Source: Pelosinus propionicus DSM 13327 | Lineage (GTDB): Bacteria; Bacillota; Negativicutes; DSM-13327 | Direction of reading: 5' to 3' | NCBI RefSeq assembly: GCF_900114615.1 | Contig: NZ_FOTS01000009.1 | Location: 1-64,000 of the forward strand | Length of the DNA stretch: 64,000 nt | Shown: positions 52,519-61,357 of the stretch, one piece after another | How positions within the stretch are numbered: position 1 is the first letter of the stretch | How the letters are laid out: every line of letters starts with the position of its first letter | Program-made: the position numbers and the translations under genes | Notes under the pieces: model-generated | The model's database searches: none | Told to the model about the DNA's origin: nothing | Seen by the model: only the letters and a program-made list of their open reading frames with translations

Positions 52519-53751
52519 TTAAGAGTGTTCTATTCTCGCTGCCGTCTTAGCCTTTACTTCTTCTGGATCAACAACAATTCTAGCAACACCAGTTTTTATG
52601 GCGGCTTTTGCCACGGCTGCTGCCACGGCTGGAGCAACACGTTTATCAAACACATCAGGAACAACATAATCTTCCCGCAATTCTTCTTCTGTTATTAGCT
52701 CAGAAATCGCATACACTGCTGCCAATTTCATTTCTTCATTAATTTGACGAGCCCTAACATCGATTGCTCCTCGGAAAACTCCTGGAAAGACCGAAACATT
52801 ATTCACTTGATTTGGAGAATCTGAACGGCCCGTACCAGCTACTTTTACCCCAGCAGCTTTAGCATCTTTATAGCTAATTTCTGGCTCTGGATTGCACAAG
52901 GAAAATACAATAGAATTTTCCTTCATGCTCTGAACAATTTCTGCGGTAAAGGAACCAGGCTGGGAAACACCGATCAGCACATCGGCACCTTTCGCAACAT
53001 CAGCGAGACTCCCTTTCTCCTTGTTTAAGTTGGTTTTCGATAACAATGACTCCTGAACCCGATTTACCCGGGACATTTCCATCCCTTCATACATAGCACC
53101 TTTAGAGTTCATCATAATAACATGTCCTACGCCAGCATTGAGTAATAACTGTACAATGGCGGTGCCTGCTGCACCAGCACCATTAACGACAACTTTAACA
53201 TCGGACAATTGTTTTTTTACTAATCGCAACGCACCAATAGTAGCCGCTACAGCAGCAATAGCCGTGCCATGCTGGTCATCATGAAACACTGGAATATCCA
53301 TTTCTTTTTTTAACGCATCCTCAATATCATAGCATTTAGGAGAAGAAATATCTTCTAAATTAATCCCTGCAAAATTAGGCTGCAGCATACGAACTGTTTT
53401 AATAAATTCATCTGCATCCTTCGTCTCAATGGATAAAGGAATCGCATCTACATCAGCAAAGGTTTTATATAGCACAGCTTTTCCTTCCATTACAGGTATA
53501 GCTGCCTCTGGACCAATATCCCCAAGTCCTAATACTCTAGTACCATCGGTAATCACTGCCACCATATTACCTCGACAGGTATATTCAAAGGACAAATCTT
53601 TCTCACGGTGGATCTCCATACAGGGCTCAGCTACTCCCGGAGTATATGCTAGACTCAGATCATAACCATTTCTTATAGGAGCCTTGGCTATTACGCCTAA
53701 TTTGCCATTATTTTCTCGATGATATTGTAAAGCCTCATCATGTAAATTCAT
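52519..53751 (-). CDS. Malic enzyme (malate dehydrogenase, decarboxylating)
   Basis: 410 residues from ATG 53751, 8 bases after AAGGAGAG; an in-frame TTG at 53781 has no site. SLAYTPGVAEPCMEIHREKD, VFHDDQHGTAIAAVAATIGAL (metal and malate site) and VVVNGAGAAGTAIVQLLLNA (NAD-binding G-x-G-x-x-G) are clear. It converts malate to pyruvate and CO2 with NAD(P) reduction. The short length fits the bacterial NAD-type without the phosphotransacetylase tail. Confidence 0.92.
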   Translation of the reverse strand: MNLHDEALQYHRENNGKLGVIAKAPIRNGYDLSLAYTPGVAEPCMEIHREKDLSFEYTCRGNMVAVITDGTRVLGLGDIGPEAAIPVMEGKAVLYKTFADVDAIPLSIETKDADEFIKTVRMLQPNFAGINLEDISSPKCYDIEDALKKEMDIPVFHDDQHGTAIAAVAATIGALRLVKKQLSDVKVVVNGAGAAGTAIVQLLLNAGVGHVIMMNSKGAMYEGMEMSRVNRVQESLLSKTNLNKEKGSLADVAKGADVLIGVSQPGSFTAEIVQSMKENSIVFSLCNPEPEISYKDAKAAGVKVAGTGRSDSPNQVNNVSVFPGVFRGAIDVRARQINEEMKLAAVYAISELITEEELREDYVVPDVFDKRVAPAVAAAVAKAAIKTGVARIVVDPEEVKAKTAARIEHS

Positions 53752-53918
53752 ATTTATCTCTCCTTCTAACTCAATAAACAAGTAATGACTTCATCCACAT
53801 TATACGTTTTATTAGAATATAATGATAATATCGAATATTCATCAAATGATAACTTTAAGTTATTCATCTTATTCTAGATTACTATACTTTTATGATGCCG
53901 TTATCGTAACATAATGAA

Positions 53919-53949
53919 AAGAAAGTCGTCCGTTTAGGACGACTTTCTT
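53919..53949 (-). terminator. Terminator after the two tiny membrane proteins
   Basis: AAGAAAGTCGTCC and GGACGACTTTCTT, loop GTTTA, a 13-bp stem; TTTCATTATG follows on the minus strand. Confidence 0.75.
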
Positions 53950-53982
53950 CTCATATCTTTTACTAAAACAAAGGGAAGAATA

Positions 53983-54084
53983 CTATAAATTTAATAAAGC
54001 CATAATTGTGTTACCTGCAGTATACACTACTAATAATCCTGCAATGAATACGATAGGATGTTCTTTCCAGTCGCAATTATTCAA
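53983..54084 (-). CDS. Tiny membrane protein (33 residues)
   Basis: TTG 54084 follows AGAGGTG by 6 bases. The product MNNCDWKEHPIVFIAGLLVV continues YTAGNTIMALLNL, a single likely membrane helix after a polar N-terminus. It is below the size usually reported. It is 45 bases after another tiny membrane protein gene and followed by a terminator, so the two probably form one transcript. No family named. Confidence 0.55.
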   Translation of the reverse strand: MNNCDWKEHPIVFIAGLLVVYTAGNTIMALLNL

Positions 54085-54129
54085 ATTAAACACCTCTTTC
54101 CTCATTTCCTACTATTAACAATGCCATGC

Positions 54130-54216
54130 TTATGGCAATTTAAAGTACATGCACAATACAGTACCTAACGTGATCGCACCAACACAAAATGATCCGTATA
54201 AAATATCTAGCAGCAT
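54130..54216 (-). CDS. Tiny membrane protein (28 residues)
   Basis: ATG 54216 is 7 bases after AGAGGAGG. The product MLLDILYGSFCVGAITLGTV continues LCMYFKLP, one membrane helix. Good ribosome binding site, codirectional with the 33-residue gene downstream. Possibly a small subunit or regulator of a membrane complex; unknown. Confidence 0.55.
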   Translation of the reverse strand: MLLDILYGSFCVGAITLGTVLCMYFKLP

Positions 54217-54423
54217 CGAACTACCTCCTCTACTACGTTAAAGCAATTACAATTCAATATAATATCAAATCATTACTGTAAAAATATGTAATGCCATGGG
54301 AAGTTATTAATTTTATTTATTGACAATTTTCGAGGTTCAATCCTACTTCTTCACAATATTGCCTATTCGTTGGCCTCGTAAGTTTATATTTTCTTTATCC
54401 CAACTATTATATGAGCCAATGCC

Positions 54424-54453
54424 AAAAAAGCCACTCCGTATGAGTGGCTTTTC
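54424..54453 (-). terminator. Terminator of the GGDEF gene
   Basis: AAAAGCCACTC and GAGTGGCTTTT, loop CGTAT; T-rich on the minus strand from the A-run. Confidence 0.8.
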
Positions 54454-54483
54454 TAAACTATTTTATTGTACCTAACGTATGCG

Positions 54484-56238
54484 TCACGCTACTACTACCG
54501 TCCGATTTCGTCCTTGGGTTTTCGCTTTATATAGTGCCTCGTCAGCACGCTGGAATAAACTTGCAATATCATCACCAGGATTCATTTCAGTTACTCCAAT
54601 GCTAACTGTCACTGTTACTTTTATATCTGATGCAGGTGTAAAAGATTCCATTCGTAATCTTTCACGAATATTCTCGGCAATTGGTAAAGCTTCGTTATAG
54701 TTTGTGTTCGGCAACAATATAGTAAATTCTTCACCACCATAACGAAAAGCTTCATTTGGTTCTGTTAGCAAGAACATAAATATCTGGCCTAGCTTGGCAA
54801 GAACCTTATCTCCTTCCCAATGTCCATAATTATCATTGTAGTATTTAAAATAATCAATATCAATTACCATTAAAGACAAAGAGCCATTATTTTTTGCCGC
54901 AGCAGTTATCTCTTCAGCCAATCTTTTATGTAAGTATCTTTTATTATACAAACCTGTCAATTCATCTGTTAGGCTAAGGTCTCGATAATGTTCTACCTTT
55001 TCATCCAGCTCATCCTTTTTTAAACGTAAAATTCTTACCCGATCTGCTAGGGCAAAGGTAAGTAAAATGGATTCCCCTGCTGTAGCCACTAATAAGTAAT
55101 TAACAGCGGGAAAGGGATTATCAATATAGGCGGCAAGGGACCATAGCAATACTCCCATAAGCAGCAGACCCCAGGCAAATAAATAATAGCGCGCAGGCTT
55201 AAATCCCTGTCTAAAACGAATGGCTGCTAATATCATCATAAAGATAGGACCTAAAAGTCCCAATCCATGAGCAATATGATTGGCCCAAACATTCCATCCG
55301 TAAGCACCTAACGCTCCCTGTAGTACAGCTAACAACATAATTCCAGTCAGAATTTTATCAAATACAGGAGCATTAGCCCGAACCTGAAGGAATTCACGTG
55401 TAAAGTAAACAGAAAAAATAAAGGTTGCCCCTAGGAGAATCCAGAAAATACGATTATACAGCCCATAAGGAATATCTACAAACAGCTTTAAATAACCATG
55501 TACTTGAAATTGATAGAAAAACATAGAACCCATATATAAAACGTAAAATAAATAAACCTTCTCACGTAAAGCGAAGAAAATAAAAAGATTTAATAATACC
55601 ATAGCCAGAAGAACACCATAAACTACACCAAAACCTGACTGTTTTAAGAAAGATTCTTTTAAAAAAGCTTCTTTTTGCCAAAGTATCACTGGTAAGCGAA
55701 GAGCTGATGTACTTTCTAAGCGAAGATATAAATAGTTGCTTTCGCTAAATTGATGAGGAAGTGAAAATACCCATGTATTGTGAGTAATTTCTTTATTTGC
55801 AGCTGGCCTGCTTACCCCTATTTCTGATATTAAATAATTAACTTCCTTATCTATCGTAGGCATATATAAATCAATTTTATCTATGTTCGGGTTATTTAAT
55901 TGTAAAAAATAGTCCTCTGGTGATTTTCCAATTACCTCTGCAGGTAACTTGAAACGTACCCAATAAACTGATTTGGTGATCCCCAAAGACAGTATTTCCT
56001 CAGGATAATCTAGATATCTTTCATTCCATTCTGGTGAAATTATCTCAGAAAAACGATAGCTACCATTTACATCTTCTAAAATTTGAAAATTAGTTGCTGA
56101 ATAAGAGTTTTTCTCGCTGGCAATTGCCATATTCACAATAAGAGTATTAATAATTGCAACCATTAGCAGCAATATCATTCTTTTTTTTGTTTTATCACTA
56201 TTACAAGTTGTACGTATGTTGCATGCAATTCGTAACAT
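54484..56238 (-). CDS. 7TMR-DISM sensor with GGDEF diguanylate cyclase domain
   Basis: 584 residues. A signal-anchor helix near residues 20-40 is followed by an extracellular 7TMR-DISM extracellular domain (about 45-190), then seven hydrophobic segments (about 200-400) and a short coiled-coil linker. The GGDEF domain starts with LTGLYNKRYLHKRLAEEI and has YGGEEF at 501-505 (active GGEEF variant). No RxxD allosteric site is visible just before it (ends TEPNEAFRYGG). It makes cyclic di-GMP from two GTP upon an external ligand. It is preceded by repeat copy D. Confidence 0.93.
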   Translation of the reverse strand: MLRIACNIRTTCNSDKTKKRMILLLMVAIINTLIVNMAIASEKNSYSATNFQILEDVNGSYRFSEIISPEWNERYLDYPEEILSLGITKSVYWVRFKLPAEVIGKSPEDYFLQLNNPNIDKIDLYMPTIDKEVNYLISEIGVSRPAANKEITHNTWVFSLPHQFSESNYLYLRLESTSALRLPVILWQKEAFLKESFLKQSGFGVVYGVLLAMVLLNLFIFFALREKVYLFYVLYMGSMFFYQFQVHGYLKLFVDIPYGLYNRIFWILLGATFIFSVYFTREFLQVRANAPVFDKILTGIMLLAVLQGALGAYGWNVWANHIAHGLGLLGPIFMMILAAIRFRQGFKPARYYLFAWGLLLMGVLLWSLAAYIDNPFPAVNYLLVATAGESILLTFALADRVRILRLKKDELDEKVEHYRDLSLTDELTGLYNKRYLHKRLAEEITAAAKNNGSLSLMVIDIDYFKYYNDNYGHWEGDKVLAKLGQIFMFLLTEPNEAFRYGGEEFTILLPNTNYNEALPIAENIRERLRMESFTPASDIKVTVTVSIGVTEMNPGDDIASLFQRADEALYKAKTQGRNRTVVVA

Positions 56239-56326
56239 TATGTTATAAATCTCCCCCTTTGCCTTATGGAAAGACTTTTCTATTCGCTTTTTAATAATTA
56301 TGAATCATTATTTTATAATAACTATA

Positions 56327-56365
56327 TTTACCATATAACATGAAAATCCTGCCAAATTTCTACAA
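56327..56365. repeat. Repeat copy D of the TTTACCA...CCTGCAA intergenic motif
   Basis: TTTACCATATAACATGAAAA then TCCTGCCAAATTTCTACAA. It lies 89 bases upstream of the GGDEF gene and overlaps a terminator for the ytf operon. Minus-strand reading GGCAGGATTTTCATGTTATA then TGGTAAATA. Confidence 0.6.
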
Positions 56366-56383
56366 AACTTGGCAGGATTTTTT
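56343..56383. terminator. Terminator of the ytf-type operon
   Basis: AAAATCCTGCCAA and TTGGCAGGATTTT form a 13-bp stem, loop ATTTCTACAAAAC, with T-runs in both directions. Confidence 0.8.
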
Positions 56384-56437
56384 AAGAAAACTCCAATCAT
56401 GTATTCAGGTTGATAAACTACTTCTGTTAGATCTATT

Positions 56438-57421
56438 CTATGAGATTGATTTAGTACGCTCCTTTCTAGAAACAACGATTCTTTGCAGTACAATAAATAG
56501 ACAGAGTAAAAATGCAACAGCAATTTTGGTCCACCAAGAACTTAATGTTCCTTGAAACATGATTAGAGTTTGAATGACCCCTTGTATCAAAACCCCGAAA
56601 ACTGTTCCTGTGATAAATCCAACACCGCCTGTTAAAGGTGTTCCACCAATTACAGCAGATGCAATCGCATCCATTTCTAATCCCATAGCATGCAGTCCAT
56701 AACCCGAAAGCATATAAAAACTAAACACAACCCCTGACAGTGCGGAACAAAATCCACTTAGACCATATACTAACACTTTTGTCCTGCCAACCGGAAGTCC
56801 CATCAGCATTGCTGATTGAGCATTGCCGCCGATCGCATATACTGCACGTCCGAATTTAGTATAATTGTTAAGATATAATGCTGCTGCTACTAATGCAAGA
56901 GCAATCATAACGCTAATTGAAATATAATTGTCAAAAGGTAGTGGTATTCGGTAGGTTGCTATAAATTGATAAAAGGAATTGGTAATCATTATGGTATCAA
57001 TGCTGATTACATAGCATAGTCCTCTAGCTAAAAACATACCTGCAAGAGTTACAATAAATGGCTGTATCGTAAAGAAATGAATAAAGCTACCTTGCACAAT
57101 CCCAAATAAAAATCCCATAAGCAGCATTAATGGTATAACAATCAATGCACTAAGGTGCTGTATTTCCAGCAAATATGCGGAAAGCATACATACTAATGCA
57201 ATTACAGACCCTACTGAAATATCAATTCCGCCAATAATAAGTACAAAGGTCATACCGATTGCAGTAATAATTAGAAAGGCATTATCAATAAGCATGTTGA
57301 GCAGCACTTGTGTGGAAAAAAATCCATTATACAATACAGAGCCCGCAGCAAATAAAGCAAAAAACAATACAACCGTAATTATTAGATTAATATACTTATA
57401 ACTTAGCTGCATTTTTTTCAC
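56438..57421 (-). CDS. yjfF: Sugar ABC permease, YjfF-like
   Basis: 327 residues from GTG 57421, 7 bases after AGGGGG; longer in-frame starts lie inside ytfT. ITAIGMTFVLIIGGIDISVG then SVIALVCMLSAYLLEI is the conserved BPD_transp_2 loop. GTPLTGGVGFITGTVFGVLI marks the C-terminal part. It overlaps the preceding permease gene by 26 bases. With YtfT it forms the transmembrane part of a galactofuranose-type importer. Confidence 0.88.
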   Translation of the reverse strand: MKKMQLSYKYINLIITVVLFFALFAAGSVLYNGFFSTQVLLNMLIDNAFLIITAIGMTFVLIIGGIDISVGSVIALVCMLSAYLLEIQHLSALIVIPLMLLMGFLFGIVQGSFIHFFTIQPFIVTLAGMFLARGLCYVISIDTIMITNSFYQFIATYRIPLPFDNYISISVMIALALVAAALYLNNYTKFGRAVYAIGGNAQSAMLMGLPVGRTKVLVYGLSGFCSALSGVVFSFYMLSGYGLHAMGLEMDAIASAVIGGTPLTGGVGFITGTVFGVLIQGVIQTLIMFQGTLSSWWTKIAVAFLLCLFIVLQRIVVSRKERTKSIS

Positions 57422-58475
57422 TTGGAATCCCCCTCTTTTGAGCCCATTTAGAAAATACAATTTTTCGAAATTTAGCAGATTGCAGTAAGCAGATAATAAT
57501 GACAACAATGGATTTGACCACTAGTGTAATCTCTGGAGGTACTCCTAAGGCATAAATTGTCGTTGTAATACTTTGAATCACTAGAGCTCCAATCAAACTT
57601 CCTACCAAGGAAAATCGACCACCATCAAGAGAATTCCCACCAAGTGAGACTGCTAAAATGGCATCTAGCTCGATAAATAACCCCGCATTATTTCCATCCG
57701 CTGAACTTACATTGGAGCAGATAATAAGTCCTGCCAAGCCAGCACACAATCCAGAGAAGGCATAGACAGAAAAGATATATTTACTCACTTTGATTCCTGC
57801 AAACCTACTAGCAACAGCGTTAATTCCGATTGATTCAATAAACATACCTAAAGCTGTCTTTCGTACTGCATAAAAGGTAATGCCGAAAACCAGCCCTACA
57901 ACAAAGAGGGAAAAAGGCAAACCCAATATATATCCAGTGCCAATAAATTGAAAGGGTTTATAATATACTGTAATAATTTGTCCTTGCGTAATCAGCTGAG
58001 CGATTCCTCGACCAGCAACCAGTAGAATCAGCGTGGCAACAATCGGCTGAATTCCCACTTTAGAAATTAATAATCCATTCCACATTCCTAAAAGAGTGGT
58101 AACCAAAAGTGCAGTAATGATGGCAACAGGCATGGGAACAAGTGTAATGAGTGTTTTAACGCCATCTACGTATTCTAATTTTCCACCAATTAGGGAAGCT
58201 ACTACCGCTCCAGAAATAGCAATCATCGATCCTACAGATATATCAATTCCTTTTGTAGCAATGACCAAGGTCATACCAATGGCCAGCAACATTAAAGGTG
58301 CGGCACGATTTAAAATGTCAATGGTAACCCCGTAGAAATGTCCATCTTTCATTTCAATCATAAAAAAATCCTTCGTAAAAAAGAAATTGAAAAGTAAGAC
58401 AAAAAATAATGCTGCTAGAGGCCAACAGAGTCTAGAACTTGTAAATCGATTCCAATTAGACTGTATTTTCTCCAT
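57396..58475 (-). CDS. ytfT: Sugar ABC permease, YtfT-like
   Basis: 359 residues from ATG 58475, just after AGGGGTGTAGAAGG; longer starts would overlap the ATPase gene. LLAIGMTLVIATKGIDISVG then SMIAISGAVVASLI is the family loop; GGNSLDGGRFSLVGSLIGAL is in the C-terminal part. Its start is 5 bases after the ytfR stop. YtfT-type permease. Confidence 0.88.
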   Translation of the reverse strand: MEKIQSNWNRFTSSRLCWPLAALFFVLLFNFFFTKDFFMIEMKDGHFYGVTIDILNRAAPLMLLAIGMTLVIATKGIDISVGSMIAISGAVVASLIGGKLEYVDGVKTLITLVPMPVAIITALLVTTLLGMWNGLLISKVGIQPIVATLILLVAGRGIAQLITQGQIITVYYKPFQFIGTGYILGLPFSLFVVGLVFGITFYAVRKTALGMFIESIGINAVASRFAGIKVSKYIFSVYAFSGLCAGLAGLIICSNVSSADGNNAGLFIELDAILAVSLGGNSLDGGRFSLVGSLIGALVIQSITTTIYALGVPPEITLVVKSIVVIIICLLQSAKFRKIVFSKWAQKRGIPSEKNAAKL

Positions 58476-58479
58476 CCTT

Positions 58480-59997
58480 CTACACCCCTGCAATCGTCTG
58501 CATAATATATTTTTCTTCCATTTCTTCACCTGAAATCTCTGCTATCTTTACTCTATCTCTTAAAACTGCCATACGACTGGAGCATCGAACCGATTCATCC
58601 AGTTCTGAAGATATAAATACAACGGACATGCCGGTTTCTGCCAGAGACAGTATTAATTTTTGAATCTCAACTTTAGCACCTACATCAATCCCACGTGTAG
58701 GCTCATCCAGTATTAAAAGCTTAGGTTCTGTCAGCAGCCATCTGGCTAATATTACTTTTTGCTGATTTCCTCCGCTTAAATTTTTGATTAGTTGTTCGGG
58801 TCCAGCAGTCTTAATATTTAGTAATGCAATATATTTTTTTGAAATCTCATCCTGTCTTTTTTTCGTTATGTGTTTCATCCACCCTAACTTGGCTTGTAAT
58901 GCCAAAATAATGTTTTCTCTTACAGAAAGATTTTCGATAATCCCTTCCGTTTTTCTATTTTCAGAACAATACGCCAGGCCATATTGAATTGCATCAGCGG
59001 GGCTTTGTATGGCAACAGTTTGTCCTTCAATGACGATTTCTCCGCTATCGGCTTTATCAATACCAAAAATAGTACGGGCAACTTCTGTTCGACCAGATCC
59101 TAATAAACCTACAAGACCAAGCACTTCACCTTTACATATATCTAGGTCAAAGGGATGAATCGAACCTTTGTGACCAAGACCACGCACCTGCAAAAAATTA
59201 TTACGCCGTTCTTGAAGAATATCCAGTTTTAGTGTCTTGCAGCTACTTTCAAATCCATCAAACGCTTTGCCAATCATTTTTGCAATCAACTGAACACGGG
59301 GCAGATTTACAGTCTCATAGGAACCAACCAATTCACCATTACGTAATATGGTAATCTTATCGGAAACGTCATAAACTTGCTCAATAAAATGAGTTACAAA
59401 AATAATTCCTAAACCTTGCTTTTTTAACTTACGCATAAGTCCAAACAGTTTTTCAACTTCTTGAGCATCCAAACTCGAAGTCGGTTCATCCAATATTAAC
59501 ACTTTAGCCGATATGTCAAGTGCTCTTGCAATCGCTACCATTTGCTGTATTGCAACAGAGTAACGCTCTAAAGGCTGGGTAACATCAATCCCAAGGCTCA
59601 AGCGCGCCAATAGCTCCTGCGATTTGCGATTCATTTCCTTCCAATCAATACTGCCAAAGCGCAATGGCTCTCTGCCTATAAAAATATTTTCGGCAACTGA
59701 TAAATTGGCACAAAGATTAACCTCTTGATAAACTGTACTAATTCCTAGCTGCTGGGCATGATGAGGCGACTTGGGCGCAATGGCTTTACCGTCTAAAAAG
59801 ATATCTCCAGCATCAAGAGGATCAACACCTGTCAACACTTTAATCAAAGTCGATTTTCCAGCTCCATTTTCTCCCATTAAACAGTGAATTTCTCCAGGTT
59901 TTAGTTCAAAATCTACATTGTTGAGAGCTTTAACCCCAGGAAATGCTTTACAAATCCCCTTTGCCTTTAATAAAGAATTTGCATCATCCATTGTCAT
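58480..59997 (-). CDS. ytfR: Sugar ABC ATPase with two ATP-binding domains, YtfR-like
   Basis: 505 residues. Domain 1 has MGENGAGKSTLIKVLTGVDP (Walker A) and ISAKVLILDEPTSSLD. Domain 2 has GLLGSGRTEVARTIFGID (a degenerate Walker A, usual for RbsA/YtfR-type) and NLSGGNQQKVILARWL, ILDEPTRGIDVGAKVEI. It powers import. Start by GGAGGTGAA upstream of ATG 59997. Between ytfQ and this gene is a strong hairpin. Confidence 0.9.
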   Translation of the reverse strand: MTMDDANSLLKAKGICKAFPGVKALNNVDFELKPGEIHCLMGENGAGKSTLIKVLTGVDPLDAGDIFLDGKAIAPKSPHHAQQLGISTVYQEVNLCANLSVAENIFIGREPLRFGSIDWKEMNRKSQELLARLSLGIDVTQPLERYSVAIQQMVAIARALDISAKVLILDEPTSSLDAQEVEKLFGLMRKLKKQGLGIIFVTHFIEQVYDVSDKITILRNGELVGSYETVNLPRVQLIAKMIGKAFDGFESSCKTLKLDILQERRNNFLQVRGLGHKGSIHPFDLDICKGEVLGLVGLLGSGRTEVARTIFGIDKADSGEIVIEGQTVAIQSPADAIQYGLAYCSENRKTEGIIENLSVRENIILALQAKLGWMKHITKKRQDEISKKYIALLNIKTAGPEQLIKNLSGGNQQKVILARWLLTEPKLLILDEPTRGIDVGAKVEIQKLILSLAETGMSVVFISSELDESVRCSSRMAVLRDRVKIAEISGEEMEEKYIMQTIAGV

Positions 59998-60047
59998 TTC
60001 ACCTCCGTATCAAAATCAGTAATCGATAAAAGAAAAACCCACTCCTC

Positions 60048-60076
60048 CAGGGGTTATCTTGTAAAGATAACCCCTG
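60048..60076 (-). terminator. Intercistronic hairpin between ytfQ and ytfR
   Basis: CAGGGGTTATCTT (60048-60060) pairs perfectly with AAGATAACCCCTG (60064-60076), loop GTA. It may end part of the transcripts or protect the ytfQ mRNA, giving more binding protein than ATPase. Confidence 0.7.
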
Positions 60077-60130
60077 ATTGTTTCTATTTTACATAGAACT
60101 GGTGGGGTGGATCGGTATATCTGTATAATT

Positions 60131-61138
60131 TTAGTATTTACGATTTGGTAATTCTTTGGAAGCCACTTCTGCAGGGAACACACCTTCTTTTGTGACAATG
60201 CGTTTGTCAAGGGTCTTACCTGCCACCAAGTCTTTTGTAGCTGTCATCAATTGATCGCCGAGCAGTGGGCTGCATTCAATCGTTGCATTTAATTTTCCTG
60301 CAATCATAGCCTCAAATGCACCTTTAACTCCGTCAATCGAAACAATGATAATATCTTTGCCTGGTTTTAGTCCAGCTTCTTCAATTGCTTGAATCGCACC
60401 AATTGCCATATCATCATTATGGGCATATAATACATCAATTTTTTGTCCATCAGCTTTGGCTGATTTTAGGAATGATTCCATCACTTCTTTACCTTTGGCA
60501 CGTGTAAAATCACCAGTTTGCGATTTAATGACTTTATAGTTGGCGTGTTGTTTTAAGATTTCTTCAAAACCAGCTTTACGATCAATCGCAGGAGCAGAGC
60601 CAACGGTTCCTTGCAATTCAACAATATTTACAGCCTCATTATCTTTTTTCATGAAATCAACTAGCCATTTACCAGCTCGTCTGCCTTCTTCCACAAAATC
60701 GGAGCCCATAAAGGTAACATAATAATCTTCTGCATTGCCACTGCTCATTTTAATGGACCGATCTGTTAAGATTACAGGTATTTTAGCAGCCTTTGCTTCT
60801 TGCAGTACTGCATCCCAGCCTGTTTCTACAACAGGAGAAAAAGCAATTACATCCACTTTTTGCTGTATAAATGACCGTATGGCTTTTATTTGATTTTCTT
60901 GTTTTTGCTGGGCATCCGAAAACTTAAGTTCAATACCAGCCGCTTGTGCAGATGCTTTTATGGATTCGGTATTTGCTGTGCGCCATTCACTTTCTGCACC
61001 GATTTGGGAGAATCCCAGAACGATTTTTTTGTCTGCCGGCTTAGTTGTTGTTTCCTGCTTAGCTCCTGAACAGCCTGCCAGAGCTAACATCATAATTCCG
61101 ACACTCAAGGCAATCGTAACCTTTTTCCACTTTGCCAT
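60131..61138 (-). CDS. ytfQ: Sugar-binding lipoprotein, YtfQ-like
   Basis: 335 residues. The signal peptide ends LALAGCSG (lipobox with Cys at about 23). The start of the mature part, KKIVLGFSQIGAESEWRTAN, then DVIAFSPVVETGWDAVLQEA and YYVTFMGSDFVEEGRRAGKW, is diagnostic of YtfQ, the galactofuranose-binding protein. It delivers the sugar to YtfT/YjfF/YtfR. A paralogue with the same sequence style forms the second half of the fusion gene upstream. Confidence 0.92.
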   Translation of the reverse strand: MAKWKKVTIALSVGIMMLALAGCSGAKQETTTKPADKKIVLGFSQIGAESEWRTANTESIKASAQAAGIELKFSDAQQKQENQIKAIRSFIQQKVDVIAFSPVVETGWDAVLQEAKAAKIPVILTDRSIKMSSGNAEDYYVTFMGSDFVEEGRRAGKWLVDFMKKDNEAVNIVELQGTVGSAPAIDRKAGFEEILKQHANYKVIKSQTGDFTRAKGKEVMESFLKSAKADGQKIDVLYAHNDDMAIGAIQAIEEAGLKPGKDIIIVSIDGVKGAFEAMIAGKLNATIECSPLLGDQLMTATKDLVAGKTLDKRIVTKEGVFPAEVASKELPNRKY

Positions 61139-61357
61139 GTTTCTTACCCTCCTTATTTTTTAGAACCAGTAGTGCTAGTTCATGCGTCACCTAAAAGCAA
61201 TGGTAAATTTGCATTCTTTTTTCGCCTCGCTGATCGAAAGAATATTTGCACACTTATCCAATGTTTTATATGACCAATGTACTGGTTTTATTATAAGGCG
61301 GCAGCGTTTGTTCGTATTTAGAATAATCAGTAATTTCTTATATTTTTCCGCACTGTT
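61139..61357. other. Promoter region of the ytf-type operon
   Basis: 219 bases with no gene and no clear operator. It must hold the promoter and the ribosome binding site of ytfQ (AGGAGGGTAAGAA). Confidence 0.5.
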
